64,000 bases of DNA from contig ML681967.1 in NCBI GenBank assembly GCA_007922195.1, positions 9,510,120 through 9,574,119 on the forward strand, read 5' to 3'. Numbering within the stretch: position 1 is the stretch's first letter; each line of letters starts with the position of its first letter. Under the pieces are notes generated by a model. That model made no database searches. It was given only the letters and a program-made list of their open reading frames with translations, and was not told the DNA's origin. Origin of the DNA: Podocnemis expansa. Its lineage: Eukaryota; Chordata; Testudines; Podocnemididae. Below are positions 33,401 through 46,000 of the stretch, piece by piece. A program made the position numbers and the translations under genes.

Positions 33401-36001
33401 TAATTACCATCTCCATAAGTGGTGAGATGTGGGGGGCAACCCTGGAGTTCATACCACATCTCCTTTCAATGAGCACTATCTCCCAGATCCATAACTATGG
33501 TGGGGCCAATGGAGCAAAGCCCTGGGTGGCCTAGGGTGGCTCAATGGAGCCGCTCTATGAGAGGGGCGGCTTTGCAGCACCAGCTCGAAGTGCCTTTAAT
33601 GGGAAGGGGCGCACTCCATTCAGAACGCGTCCTGCGTGGCAAAACACCATGTTACGGCTCTGCTATCTCCTCTAGCTCCTTGAATTCAGTTAATTCTGTC
33701 ACCTGACACGTCATAATGCAAAAAGGTCCACAAAATCTTGCTGTGAAAAGAGGAAAATCCCATTCTTTGTATACAGATCCCAAAAAAGAAAAACAGCTCT
33801 GATGATGCATATTTCATGGCCCACTAATTTCTCATTTGAAAACATTCTTGTATGTAACACTATCCCGAATATTAACAGAAGCAAGATGCATGCACACATA
33901 CGCATGCACACGAACTTGCATGCACATCCTCTCTCTACCAGGTTTATACAAAAGAAAAAATAATCCAATTTCATTTCACTGCTCGTCTTGCTGATCTACA
34001 AGAGAAACCCCCATTTAAAACCACCACCAGCACCACACATTGTATCTGAGGCACTGAAAGATGCAAAGAGCTGTGAAAACAGAACTGTGGGGACCACATT
34101 TCCTGCCCTTTCATCAGTCACAAATATATATGTAAGGGAATACAAAGCCTACCTGCAGAGCAGATTTGCAGCAACAGGATAAAGCACTAGCAATGGGCAA
34201 ACTCTCAAAGATGCAGGACACTGTGATCAGACTGGTGTCCATACATGTGCATGCTCATCCAAACTATCTGACTTTTCAGAGTTGTCGCAAGTGGGCTGGA
34301 AGTTTCCTGAGAAAAGGGCTGTAGTGACCTTGGGGAGGAAGGGTCATTGCCATAGTCAGTGAGTCCTAGAGAAGTCCCAGGAGAGCCAATGGACACGGAG
34401 TACAGGTTTTTTAATCAGAGCAGCCACCCTGCCTGTTTGCTGTTTGGTGGCAGCAAAGCTCCTGGAAGAATCAGGAGGTGGCCAGGGAGACAGGCCTGGA
34501 GGAGAATCAATGATGGCCATGCCTAAGTAGGCTCGTCTTGAACTGACCATGTGTGAATAGAACAGGGAATGTTTAGCTAGTTGTGGTCAGAGTATTTGTT
34601 TTGGTTCTTTTTTGGATTCCTCTGTGCTAAGCACATACCCCCCCCCCCCCAATATCCTGTAACTACCGAGGTTAAATCCCAGAGAAGCAACTCTCTGTGT
34701 TTCTTAGCTGTTCTTAATTAAAGAATTTACCCTTTTAAAATAAGCTCTGTTTCTGTGTCCTAAAAGGAAAGAGGTTTGTGTGCATGTGCTTCAAACTGCA
34801 CAGCCAACTACTAAAGGGGATTCTCTCCCATTTTCAGCTGCTATTATAGCTGGGGTTCAATAGCTCTCCTTGAGGGAGGCAGAAAACTGTTGAGGGTGTC
34901 TTGCAGGAAAGAATCCCCAAGTGCTCCTTTCTGGGTTTTCAAGAGGTTTTTGCATTTGGGTGGTGGCAACAATACCCACTCCAATGCCAGGAAACTGGTA
35001 GCTTTGGAGAGCTTTTAGACTAGGCTTTTAGGTGTTTTTTAAGGCCTTTTGCAAGTCCCCACCCTCTGTGCTCAAAGTGCCAGAATCTGGAAACAGCCTC
35101 GACACAGACTGCTCATGAAAGGCTCAGGAACTCTGTTCCCAGCCCTGCTAGAACCAGGCCAGGCAGGAAGCAAGCAACAGTGAAAAGCATTGGAGAGAAT
35201 TATCCAGACTTTGATTTAGTCTTTAAGTAAATTCAAGCTGGTTAATATTGCATCTGAATTGCTTCAGCTGAGCTTTATATGGAAATCCAGTTCAGGTTCA
35301 TCCTCAGAGTATATTTCAGTAGAAAATCACTTGGCTCACAGAGAGCCCATTTCTAGGGGGCCCACACCCACCAGGGTCAGCAGCAACAGTCTCATTACCA
35401 TCCATGGTTCAGGATCAAGACAAACGGGGTTAACTCTCCCTCTGCCCTGTCTGACATATTGATCCTTCACCTGCCCTCACTCACACTGAAATAAATCACT
35501 TCAGTTATAGTAAACAGAAACATTACTGTCTAGCTATGGTATTTAACTACAGCGCAGATTCCACTGATAAATCTTTTCACCGGGAAGGTTGCAAGGAAGT
35601 CCTTAGCAAGGAGTCAATATTCTGTCTCAGTTACTTGTGTGGATTTTCTGTCTTTTACATATTTGCTATTTAGTGTTCACAAGAAATCCCTTTAGTATCA
35701 CAGGTTTGCAACGCCATGTCAGGCCCTTGTCAGCTGATCAGAAGAGGACATCTTCCTAGAAGGGGTCTAAGGCCTGGAGAAACAGATGTGCCCACACAGA
35801 ACTCATATAATTACAGTAATGTAGGTCTGGTAGAGTAGGACAAAGAAACCTCTCTCCACCACCTTGGGGAGTGCACTGACTAGACCCACCCTCCCCCCCC
35901 TGCACACACTGATTGTCCCCCTCCCCAGCATGTCATCTTCTGCCAAAGAGCAGGGAAGAGGCTCAGCTTCATTTTCCACAAGCCACACCTGCTCCTTGGA
36001 A
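33401..36001. other. no gene; C run
   Basis: A 13-base C run lies at 34638-34650. Otherwise no gene or repeat recognised in 2.6 kb. Confidence 0.4.
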
Positions 36002-36009
36002 CTCTAGCC

Positions 36010-36198
36010 CAGTGGTTTTCAAACTTTTTTTCCTCAGGACCCAGTTGAAAAAAAAGCATTTATGCCTGTGACCCAGCAATTATATCTTTGAGCAATGCAC
36101 TCCAGTCTTTCGGCAGTAGCAGCTAGGGGTGCTGCAACCCAGTGCTTGAGGGTCTGTGACCCAGTACTGGGTCCTGACCCTAAGTTTGACAGCCACTG
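36010..36198. mobile_element. hAT MITE, family B
   Basis: A 189-bp element with ends CAGTGGTTTTCAAACTT and CAGTGGCTGTCAAACTT (right end, complemented). The 8-bp flanks are CTCTAGCC (36002-36009) and CTCTCGCC (36199-36206), with one mismatch. The TSD length and CAGTGG ends are hAT features. No coding capacity. Confidence 0.9.
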
Positions 36199-37689
36199 CT
36201 CTCGCCCACTGGGAAAGAGGCAACTTGCCCCTCACCTGATATGGTATGTGGGGAAGAGAAGTGAGAGCTCCTTGGGACTCAGATATGGGAGGCAGGGAAG
36301 TGCATACGAGCTGTGGCTCTACAAGACCTACTGTAAGTAGCACCATGTTGAACAGAACACAGGAAAGGAGGAAAACAACACAGTTGGTGTCTTGCAGGGT
36401 AAGAGTGAAATCTCCTAGCTGCATGGGGAGGCGTCTGGACTGTAAAGCTGAATTAAAGCAGTCTGCTTGTCGCAGTCCCAGGGACGCATCTGCAAACCTT
36501 TTCATTGGTGCCCATTCAATTTGCCTGCATGGCACTGTGTGGTGTCTTTGATAGAAGGGGCACCCTGTGCACATGTTCCCAGTTGAGGGCTCTCGGAAGC
36601 CAGTGGTGGGCCCAGCCCACCCGATCACATCCCAGGCAAGGAAGCAGAATTAAGTGCAAGTTATAATTAAGACTGGGTGTTTGAAGAGAAACAATTTCCG
36701 TTCCGTGGGATTCGCCGGCACAACAGTAATTAACGTCTCATTAACATTCGCCTAATTAAGCAGTTTATGAAAGTGGGTGGATTTGCATACTGCTCCACTT
36801 CAGCTTCAGTAAATTCAGCTATAGAAGCACTAAAATTAACCATTCCATGCAGGTGCCATAGCCCAGTGCCATCCAACAGGCTGCCTAGGGAGCACGTGCC
36901 AAATCTTTTCAATGGACTGTAAAACAACAGCTACAAATAGCCACAAGGCAGATACAGTCGCACCTCCGCCTACAGGAATTCGAAGACGCAACTAACTTTG
37001 TGAGAACACAGCTTTGTCGCCTTTGGGCACCTACTACCACCCCACTGCTATCCACAATTCCTGAGGCACATGAAAAGAAATGGAAAACAGGGAAAGGAAT
37101 TTCTAACCCAGAAAATTCACCACCCATCCTCCTGGCCGATTGCTGTCTTTCAGTATGGGCTCACTTCTGACTAGCACCAGAGTGAGGACTCTGGCTGCTC
37201 ACAATAAACTTCCTGGCCTTTCAACTCTGTGGATCTCATTCAAATCTACCTTTGCCAACGAGTAAAGGGAGTTCTGTGGTCTCCACCTTCTCCCCTAGGA
37301 TGGCCAAGCTGTTGGACACCATGTGCTAAGAACATACCGAGTGCTAAAATAGCAGGGGTACGCTCTCCCAGTGAGGACAGAGATGCAGGCACAACACAGG
37401 GGAAGCTTTAATGGGAACAGCAGAGGTTGTTCTTATTCACTTTTTTAAATGTGTCCACTATTTGGTTTCTATCTTCTCTCATTATTTCAGAGGTTTCTAC
37501 TCTTGCACGTCACCGTAATATCTGGCTCCTGGCACATAAAAGCAATAGCAACAGTGGGCTTCATGGAGTGTCTGGCACACCTCCCGTCATGGGGTCAGAA
37601 CTCTGCTTGGAGTAGGGTGTGTGGTTTATATGTGTTTAGCATTTCAAAGGAATCCTTGGCCGGTTGGTAGAGATGGAAAGGCATGTCAG
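36199..37689. other. no gene; possible conserved non-coding block
   Basis: No repeat recognised. Around 36650-36860 there are homeodomain-type cores (CAGTAATTAACG, CTAATTAAGCAG) and an octamer ATTTGCAT close together, which could mark a conserved enhancer. This is weak evidence. Confidence 0.3.
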
Positions 37690-38015
37690 TCTTATGAGCA
37701 TCTCTCAGTCTGTGGCAGTGGGCAGATTATGAAGCACAGCCTAAAGCAGGTCAAACACTGGCTTTGCCTGATCTCCTTTGGGAGCTTGGTCCATTGCAAG
37801 ATTCTCATACCCAAGTACGCATCAACCCCAGCTCTCCCACACTTCATCCTGGGCTTTGAGATCTGCTTTACTCTAGAGGAATGCAAATGTTGCAGTACGT
37901 CATAGACTGACATTTGTTCTGTGATGTAGCTGGGCCTCAATTTGCTAATTGCTCTAAAAATTAGGGCCAAAGCCTCACACTGGAACATGCAGTTGATTGG
38001 GATCCAATGGAGAGA
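37690..38015 (-). pseudogene. L2-like LINE ORF2 C-terminal fragment
   Basis: A 175-codon open frame (37692-38219, minus) contains, from residue 70, the order LHWIPINCMFQCEALALIFR, then LRPSYITE, then HSSRVKQISKPRMK, then LQWTKLPKEIRQS and CFRLCF. This is the C-terminal ORF2 layout of L2-type LINEs (LHWLP, YL, VPR, WNxLPxxIR, FKxxL). The upstream 69 codons do not match. It is a fragment without RT or endonuclease. The uninterrupted frame is notable for such an old family but may be chance. Confidence 0.7.
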
Positions 38016-38746
38016 CCTGCATTCCAGCAGAGGTGGCTCAGTCAGATGTATTTCCAAGCTTCCTCCAGCACTTGGCTGAGCTCTGCTTTTGCACTGGTAC
38101 CATTGTACTTGGATGGAAAACAGAAAGGTTACCACTGCTGTCACTGTTCTAAGGATAAGGCCGAGGGTGCTGGCTTTCAGGGCCATCAATTCATTACCAG
38201 CATTAAATCCATGCCCCAAATCTGATCACTGTGTAATTTCTCCTCACATTAGTTCAAGCAGCTAGGAGAGCCCCCTGAAGGGAACCACCCCCTTCCAATC
38301 TGAATAAAACAGCAAGTCATTAATGTTTCACCTGGGCAGCTATGAATATGGGGACACACACACTAGCCATGAGATTGCCTTAGATAAACTGCAGAGCCAA
38401 GCCCCTCACTGCTGTATGCTGTCCAAAAACAGCAAGTCACAGAAAACTGGATTCTTAACTGAAGCTACCTTACAAATACCTCCCACTGTTTTGATTTTCC
38501 TCCTGCTTCATCGCCAGCCTCAGCCTAATTTAATGCTCTCCACCATGCCCTGCATTTACTAATTCCTGTCTTCAGCCACCAATAGACACAAGTTAAATCT
38601 ATACTTTGAGAAAGTTCAGATTCAGATTTCCTACCTGCTGCCTGTTGCTATAGTTAGCCAAACCAACATACCCAGAGCTGGACATTCCCCTTAGGGAAAG
38701 TTGGATCAGGACCCAAACTTTGCAGCTTGGGTCCATTGCTAGTTAG
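38016..38746. other. no feature recognised
   Basis: No gene or repeat recognised. Confidence 0.35.
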
Positions 38747-38748
38747 TT

Positions 38749-38915
38749 ATTGTGGTTCTCAACCACTGCATCAAGACACATTACTGTGTGTTGTGGAGAG
38801 CCAGGGAGGTGACTGGATTTAACTGGGCTCGTGGGGCTGGGTGGGCTCAAGTGTCCTGTAGGGTGGCAATATGTCACCCGGTGTGTTGCAACCTACAAAA
38901 GATTGAGAATCATTG
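38749..38915. mobile_element. hAT-like MITE
   Basis: Ends TTGTGGTTCTCAACC (left) and CAATGATTCTCAATC (right, complemented) resemble hAT terminal repeats, and GTGTGTTGCAACC lies inside. No TSD is visible, so limits are uncertain. Confidence 0.5.
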
Positions 38916-38929
38916 TCTTAAAGAGTTCC

Positions 38930-38957
38930 AAAGGTGCAGCCGTGATAGTCTGACAAG
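38930..38957 (-). mobile_element. PLE 3' terminus fragment
   Basis: AGTTCCAAAGGTGCAGCCGT followed by GATAGTCTGACAAG is the complement of the extreme 3' end of the PLE family (compare AAGTTCCAAAGCGGTAGCC at 56130). It lies directly beside the hAT-like element. Confidence 0.55.
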
Positions 38958-41149
38958 CCTTCTGAATGGGGGATTGAAGACTTCCTAGTACTGTTTTCTC
39001 ATCACACAGGATATCATGGTCTCTTACTGCTGACGTCACGCGCTTAGGGTTTCACAGACCATCAAATACAAAGCATTCTCCATGCAGCCAGAGAGCGATA
39101 AGTCACTTGAAATGCTGGACATAATGTTTTCCGCTGTTAATACCTGCTTTCTGTTCTGGTGTTGGATTAGAAAAGCCACTGCATCCATCACGCTCTTAAA
39201 AACAATGCACAAAAAAACTTAGCCTTTTTTTTTTTTTTAATAAAAAGGAGGGGGTGAAAAATGAACTCTCTAGTTAGTGGCTAACATGTAGAGCAGAGAT
39301 GCAACTTTGCAGCAAATACAGTGGAAGAGAAAAATTCATGACACAGCCTTTCATTGAAAATCAATAAAGCACAGACCTGCCTGTGATATACACACTCAAT
39401 TTATTCCCTGCCTAGCTTGCTGTATCTTCACCACCAGGCACAGGCTCTCAGATAAGGCACTAGCAGGGAATAAAGCAATTTTTTGGCCTGTAGGCACAAT
39501 AAGCTTTTATTTCCCCTGTTGTTCCATCTGTCCTCCCTGAGAAAGCCCCAAATCCCCCCTCGGGGTGGGGGGAATGGCCTATAAAAACTCAGAAGACACA
39601 AAGTTCGCATGACACCTGGCATTATATAAAGGCCATGCAACTCTTATGTCTCATAACATGGGTGTGCTGGGGAGTACGTGTGTAAAGGTACAGATGTGCA
39701 TGCCTCCATGCCCACAGGTTAAGTGTCTATACACGTATAAGTACATGAGGCCAAAGTCTTCATACAGATGCACCTGTACAAACCCACTACCTTTAACAGG
39801 CTGACCTAGTGTGATAGAGGAATTCTGCCTGTGGTGTCTTTATGGTCTGTCCTGGAGCACGGCTGTGTGTGTGTTTGCATGCTGGGCTGAACAAAGGGTG
39901 TCTAATGGCTCTCTAGTTGTGAAGGCCATGGCTCAGAAGAAATCAGTTTTGTCCCAAGATGTTGCTATTGCAGTGTACTTTTTACAGTTTTACTCAATAG
40001 AGGCAGCTCACAAATGCACATCATGTGCATCTCAGACTGGAACATGAGCAGCTGCAAGAAGGCCAAGCTGGGTAGATTATGTAGCTGGGTGGGGAAGTGA
40101 TTCACTGCCTTAAACCTAGTGGTATAAAGAAATCCATGTACTCTGGGTCTGAGAAAGGCAGCTCTGGTTGGTACAATTCTCTCTCCTTAAAACTTACTAC
40201 TCCAGTATTTGGCCATGCTTCCAAGGTTTATAATAGGATTAGTACACCATTAATAGATGTGATAAGCATGTTACAGGCATAGGCAGTATATCTTAGAGAC
40301 AGCTATAAGCACATTAGTGGAAGGTGCTGTAGTGGGTTATAAACAAACTAGTGGACTAGAACTGGCCAGGTAAATGTTTTTGTGACAGCAGAAGCAGCTT
40401 CCACAAAATCTAAATTACATTGCTGGGCCACAGCAAACCAGACCATTTTTGTTTGTTGAAACATTGCCCTTCAGTGCAGCTGGACATTAATGGGTGTTAT
40501 GGGCCGCTGCAGTGCAGGGACGGTTTTAGCAAGGTCCATGGGTTCAGTTGCACCCACAGAAATCATGAGGCCACAGATTCTCAGATAGGGACACACACAT
40601 TTCTCCTCTGCACTCACCCCACAGTGGCAGTGCCCATCCTACTGGGCTGGGCCAGCTTCTCGCTTCAGACATGGCAACCTAGCCAGAAGGCCATAGCACC
40701 ACTCAAATTTGGCTCCCTCCATCTTGACAGAGGACAGCCTGGCCAAGCCTGTGTGGTGCCGGGACAGCCTTGCTCTCCAATTCCTGCCCACCTCTAGCTC
40801 CTCCTCACCACATTGACTCAGGATTAGGTTTGTCTGCAGACAGGCAATGACCCTAGGCAGTGTAGTGCCATCCACTGAACTAGAAGGCTACATTCATTCC
40901 TTCCACAATATCTCACAGCCGTTCAGATCCTGGCTACAGGCCAAACTATACCTCCCATGATGCACTGCTGTCCTCCCTAATGTATGATGGGTGTGGGGTG
41001 ATCAGGGTGCATCAATGGAGATGTAGTCTGGCCAGCAATTCTTGTCTATAAGAGCAGAATGAGCATATGAGGCACCCGTGTCACAGTTCCCTTGAGGCAC
41101 TGCAGTAGCTTAGGTGGGCATAGACTAAAGTCAAACTGACTCAAAATGA
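38958..41149. other. no gene; T run
   Basis: A T run of about 15 lies at 39224-39238. The 125-codon frame at 40420-40797 has no domain. Nothing else recognised. Confidence 0.4.
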
Positions 41150-41280
41150 AACACTATAATTCAAGACTGTGGAACTGCAATTCTTTTTGGAAACTTTCAT
41201 CCAAAACTGGGATGAAAACTAAATTTCAAAATATGGCAATTTCCTACTGGATGAAAGTTATAATTTTCAGCCAGCTCTCC
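41150..41280. repeat. AT-rich repeat fragment
   Basis: GGAAACTTTCATCCAAAACTG, then AAACTAAATTTCAAAATATG, then TTTCAGCCAGCTC resembles the AT-rich repeat at 20895-21190. Confidence 0.35.
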
Positions 41281-41599
41281 CTTTAACCCACTGAACCCGC
41301 TACCACCCTGTAACAAGAACCACTTCTGAAACCACCCGTTCACAGTTATTGATCTTTTATAAACTGGTTAGGAATTATGGCCCAGTGTTCTACAGCAACG
41401 GTCCAAAATGTAGTGCTGAGGTAGAAATAATTTTTGAACAGATGTAGGCCTTTACTCTTAAATATGCCAATATTTTGGGATTATTGCTGAAAAAATACTG
41501 TAGGATTTTTCAATTTTTGAAAAAAGAAAATCCTCCCCTACCCTGGGCACATACTTGTTTTGGTGAGGAATAACTCTGTGATTAAGCCCTGATAACTTG

Positions 41600-41865
41600 T
41601 GGAACTTGTTATAATACAAGGGAGTCCTGAGGACAGCATCAAAAATTATAAGAGGTTTGATAAATATGACTTACAAGAAAAAGACTCAAAAGAATTGGGT
41701 ATGTTTTGTCTACAGAAGAGAAGACTGGGGTGGGACATGATACAAGTTTTTAAATACGTAAAAGGTTGTTATAAAGAAAGCTGCTGATTAAAATTATCCT
41801 CCACTCCCAGCAAAGGAAGTGAAAGAAGTACTGGGCTTAGTCTGTGGTGCTGGAATAATGGATTG
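41600..41865 (+). mobile_element. CR1 LINE ORF2 3' fragment
   Basis: Sense CR1 landmarks: AAGACTCAAAAGAATTGGG, then TGTTTTGTCTACAGAAGAGA, then GGGACATGATACAAG, then TAAAAGGTTGTTATAAAG. The coded order (KELGMFCLQKRRLGWDMIQV) is the end of CR1 ORF2. Confidence 0.75.
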
Positions 41866-42084
41866 TTTAGTTTGCTTGCCATTTCAAAAGATGAAACCAA
41901 CTTCCATTTTGAGTCACACTGAAAATGACATTTTTCAAAATCTAAGGACAAATCAAAAAGTTATAATGAAATGTTTTTCTTGGCCTGGAAACATTCAGTT
42001 AGGCTTTCATGTGTTTCAACAAAAGCAAGAAAAGGCAGACTGGAGGACCAAAATGTCTGGAAGTGGCAGTAACAGGTCCCTTAT
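41866..42084. other. no feature recognised
   Basis: Probably a decayed continuation of the CR1 3' end, but not assignable. Confidence 0.3.
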
Positions 42085-42370
42085 AAGCTTTTGCCTGAGG
42101 TTTAGGATGCTCACTTGGAATGCAGCAGTTCCAGGTTCAATTGCCCCCTCTGCCGAATGTGGAGATGGGATTTAAGCAGAGTCTCCTACACTGCACCTAG
42201 ACAATGGGATACTCTGGAATGGGGCTCTCGCAGTCCACCCTGTTGAAGCTATTCTATTGGGGACAAATAATTATACAGACACTGGACTAGGGACTTGAAC
42301 TTCCATCTCCCATTTCCAGCACAAATGACCTAATCGTCAGACTGCAGAGTCACTCTCATATACTTCTCCT
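42085..42370 (+). mobile_element. tRNA-derived SINE-like element
   Basis: GGTTTAGGATGCTCACTTGG followed about 20 bases later by the B-box-like GGTTCAATTGC resembles the pol III promoter of a tRNA-derived SINE. The body carries a matching inverted segment (GACTTGAACTTCCATCTCCC, then ATGACCTAATCGTCAGAC). It does not fold as a tRNA, so it is not a tRNA gene. Confidence 0.45.
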
Positions 42371-42500
42371 AATCAATGAGAGTTAGGTGGAAACCAGTGC
42401 TGGGGACAGGTTCTCTCACAGCTATCTACTGCAGGGTTTCCTGTACCTCTCTCAGAAACATCTGGCAGTGGCCACTGACAACTGGTCTGATGCAATATGC

Positions 42501-43008
42501 CAATGGTTCCTAACCCGTGGCCTGGGGGTCAAAGTAGCCCATGGGGCCTCTCAAAATGGCCTGTGGCTCTCCCCGTGCTGGCTGCTGCCTAAGGATCCAA
42601 GTGGAGCTGGGGCTAAAAGACCAGTTCAGGGTCTTTGCTAATGCCAAAGAGATGGGAAATCAGTGTTCCCCTTCTCATCTATAGAAGGGAACACAGCATA
42701 GAGCTCCACATCAGTCCACTGTCACTGGAGTTCCTGCTTGAGCCAAAGTGAAGGGAGTGCTGATTTTCCATCTCCCTGGCTGCAGAAGGGAGCCACTAAC
42801 CTAGAGACCCAGGTGGAGTGCAATATCAGGTGCACATGGTTTCCCTGCTGCAGCCAGGGAGACAGGAGACCAGAACAGGCAACCTCCTCCCTGAACTCCT
42901 CTCTGGCTGCCTTGAGGGAAAGACAGAGGCATGCCAGCAGAAACTGGTGGCCCTTCGGGGTTGTAAAAATGATATCTGTGGCCCTTGAGCTAATGTTGGG
43001 AAACACTG
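42501..43008. mobile_element. hAT non-autonomous element, family C
   Basis: A 508-bp element with ends CAATGGTTCCTAAC and CAGTGTTTCCCAAC (right end, complemented). It is flanked by a perfect 8-bp duplication CAATATGC (42493-42500 and 43009-43016). Interior GTGGCC-type motifs sit near both ends. The interior frames (42738-43112 plus; 42722-43018 minus) have no transposase motif. Confidence 0.92.
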
Positions 43009-43016
43009 CAATATGC

Positions 43017-46000
43017 AATGCCTACGTTCCCAACACACATCCATCTAGCAGGCCTAATACATGCTCCAGGATATGCCTGGACCAGCCTGACCATGACCAA
43101 CTGATGGAGTGAATGCTCACAAACAGGCAGAACATCTCAGAACCCAACAGCCAATGGCTCACCAACGGGTTCACACCAGCTACTACAAGCTCCTTGCCAT
43201 TGATCTGCTGACCCTGTACTCCGCCTGCACCAGCAGCCTATGGCACTCACACACCTCTGTCCAACTTGTCACCTACTGGCAGTTCTCCCCTGCCATTATT
43301 TGTCTGGAGATTTTAAGAAGAGGGGGTGGAGTTGGGGAGAGCACAAACCTGCCCTGAAAGTAATGAAGTCAGTTTCAAAGTTCCCTTCCATTTCACAACA
43401 GGTGCCTAGAGCTAAAACAAAACACTGCTCTCTCACTCCACCAGGGAAACACGCCTGATTTGCACTTAAAACATTTCTCTCTTGAAAGCACATCTTAATT
43501 CCCTCTCTCCAAGCAGCAGTGCAGCTTTTCTGGAGGATGCTAGCTGGCTGACACTTTTCTCTGCAACAAGGATTGCTCTGCTCTGTCCCCTTGTAACAGG
43601 CAAGCAGCTTTCGTTTCTTTGCTGCCTGTGAAAGGTAGAGTTGATTTTCAGTCCTGGTAGGGGGTAGCTTGCTCTCCAAACTCGGTCACTGGCTAGGTTC
43701 TCATCCAACCAACCACAGTCATTATGCCTACTTACAGCCAAGGGTTTTGTGGTGTGAATGCTGCCCACTTGGAGCCATTAGCTCACAGAGCAGTCATGGC
43801 TGTCCAGTAGTAATTGCTTCCTGTCACTACCAACCTTGAACCAGTAGCCCAGCGAAGGAAAGCACCCATCGCCCACCTCAATCTCCAAAGCAACAGTCTC
43901 CTCGTACTTTGATTGCAGCAGTACATTTCAGAGGTACATAATTACAAGGGCTGCAAACTAGCATATGGAGCTAGAGGCTGACGTAAGTTTTAAGGGACAC
44001 TGCATACTTTCAAGAAGTTATTTTTCAAAGTGTGATGTTCCTCCGTTACAAGTAACACCTGTTTGTTTTCCCAGGAAATAAGCAATGGCCCTTATCCAGA
44101 ACTGGTTTCTGCATTGTTTGTTTCAGGCTAATTTGTTTTTGACAAGCAAGTCCTTGCTGATGCAGAAAGTTGGAAATGAAGGGGTGGGAATCTGCAGAGC
44201 ACAGGAGCAGCAAGGAGGCACTGAAGGGCAAGGAACAATAGAGGGTGCAATGATCTTTGGCTCAGCCATCAGGATGGCAGGGCACAGACAGGAAACTGAG
44301 CTTTGGTACTGGCTAGTAGGAGGCTGGAGGGCAATCTGCACAGAATTTCAGATGCCAGACTGTCTTGATCAGCCAGCCTTGTAGGAGGTAAGGTGGAAGG
44401 AGACCCAGATGTCTGAGATGTTTAAACTTGGAGTAATTTCTAAGAAAAACTTTCTCGAAGGCTCTGCAGGTCCCCTGGCTGCTGAGCCAGAGAATCTCAC
44501 ATGTGCTCCTTCATCCTGAGAAGTAATAAGCTAATAAATTTGTGAGGAGTGCCAGGAGCCATGGTACCAAACTGGTGCCTGGCCAATCTGCCCCTCTCCA
44601 GCATCTCTTCCCAGCCAGCCCTGTCTCTTTCATGGTTTCTCCTCCCCCACACCTTTCAGGGGTGTGTGGACCTGAGGTTTGCTACTCTCAGGCCAGGCTG
44701 ACAGTACATTGGTATCAGTGTGGATACTAGTGGGACACAACAGAGCATAGTCCATTGTGAGTGGAGCTCAGACCCCAGTACAGTAATCATCCGTATCAGA
44801 ATGACAGTGTTGAGACAGGCGAGCATTCTCCCCACAGATCCAGAACATATTCCCTTCCACCTCATGCAACCAGCCCCAGCTGCCCTATAGGATACATCCC
44901 CCTCCCATTGTGTAAAGGGGCTGGAGAAGGGTGCAGTGGGAGAGGAGTCAGAGCAGACGATTCAGTTGGCATGGAGGCCGGGAGAGGGAAAGTCCACGAG
45001 CTGTTGGTTTTGCATTCTCACTCGGCTCTGCGGAACAGAGTGACCTACTTTCCCCCGCGGTAGAGCCATTATCAGACACAGCAGTGCAGGCAGCAGCAGC
45101 ACGGGGTTTCTTGTCTTTTCTAACACGTACAGATGTCTTGCTATAAACGAGCTGCTTGATTTCTAGTTTTCCAGCCAGAGCCCCCTCGTAGCCTGCAATC
45201 TCCTTATGTACAGCGTTGTAAGGGGAAGAAAAAGCATATGAGGGTTGGGAGGGGGAGAGAGACACACATAGGATGGACACTCTTACGGTGTGTGGATGAA
45301 CTCCAGAGGCTTCTCTCTCACACACAGACACAGACACACACACACTTTTTCCCAAAAAATTCATAGCACATCTCAGCCAAGAGGAGGATTTATCTATCGT
45401 CTTAACTGTGTCTAATCCCAGCTGGAGCCCCATGATAGACGAATCTGGCTAAATAAAATGCCTTCCCGCAAGGTCTCTCTGTCAAGAGCAGCCAGCTACT
45501 TCCAGGAAATAAACCTGGATGCTACACAAAACACCACCCCCGCTTTCCACTCAGTCTCCAGCCCACATGTGAGAGACCATCCCATTATGGAAAACACATT
45601 TATTGGGGCTTAACGCACTGCACCAGGGCCACCCATCTAAAGCCTTGGAAAAACATACACTTTGCTTAATCGATTGTAAGCCGTTTAAACACTGCTCCCC
45701 AGCAATTCAGGAAGCCCTAATTCCAGGAATGACCTGAATCTTTTTAAAGGGCAGAGAAGGAGGGTGGGGAGGGGTGCAGAAACAGAAATGTACTGCCTAC
45801 TAATTTATTCTAGTCACATCTCTGCAGAACAACATCTGGGAGTGAACACACCTGCGTACAGAAATTAATGCCCACTGAGCAGAGACCCTAATAGCCTGTG
45901 CTCCTGGGAAATCCTCTTAATGGTTTCAGTCCATCCTAGGTAATAATACTGTGCACAAGATGGATACAGCACCATTCAGCAGAGCTAGCTGTGTATTGAA

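Noticed and set aside
36080..36628. 182-codon minus-strand frame
   Set aside because: It crosses a hAT MITE and has no recognisable domain.
44948..45433. 161-codon minus-strand frame with a CA-rich tract
   Set aside because: Its sequence partly derives from a CA-rich microsatellite-like tract, and it has no domain.
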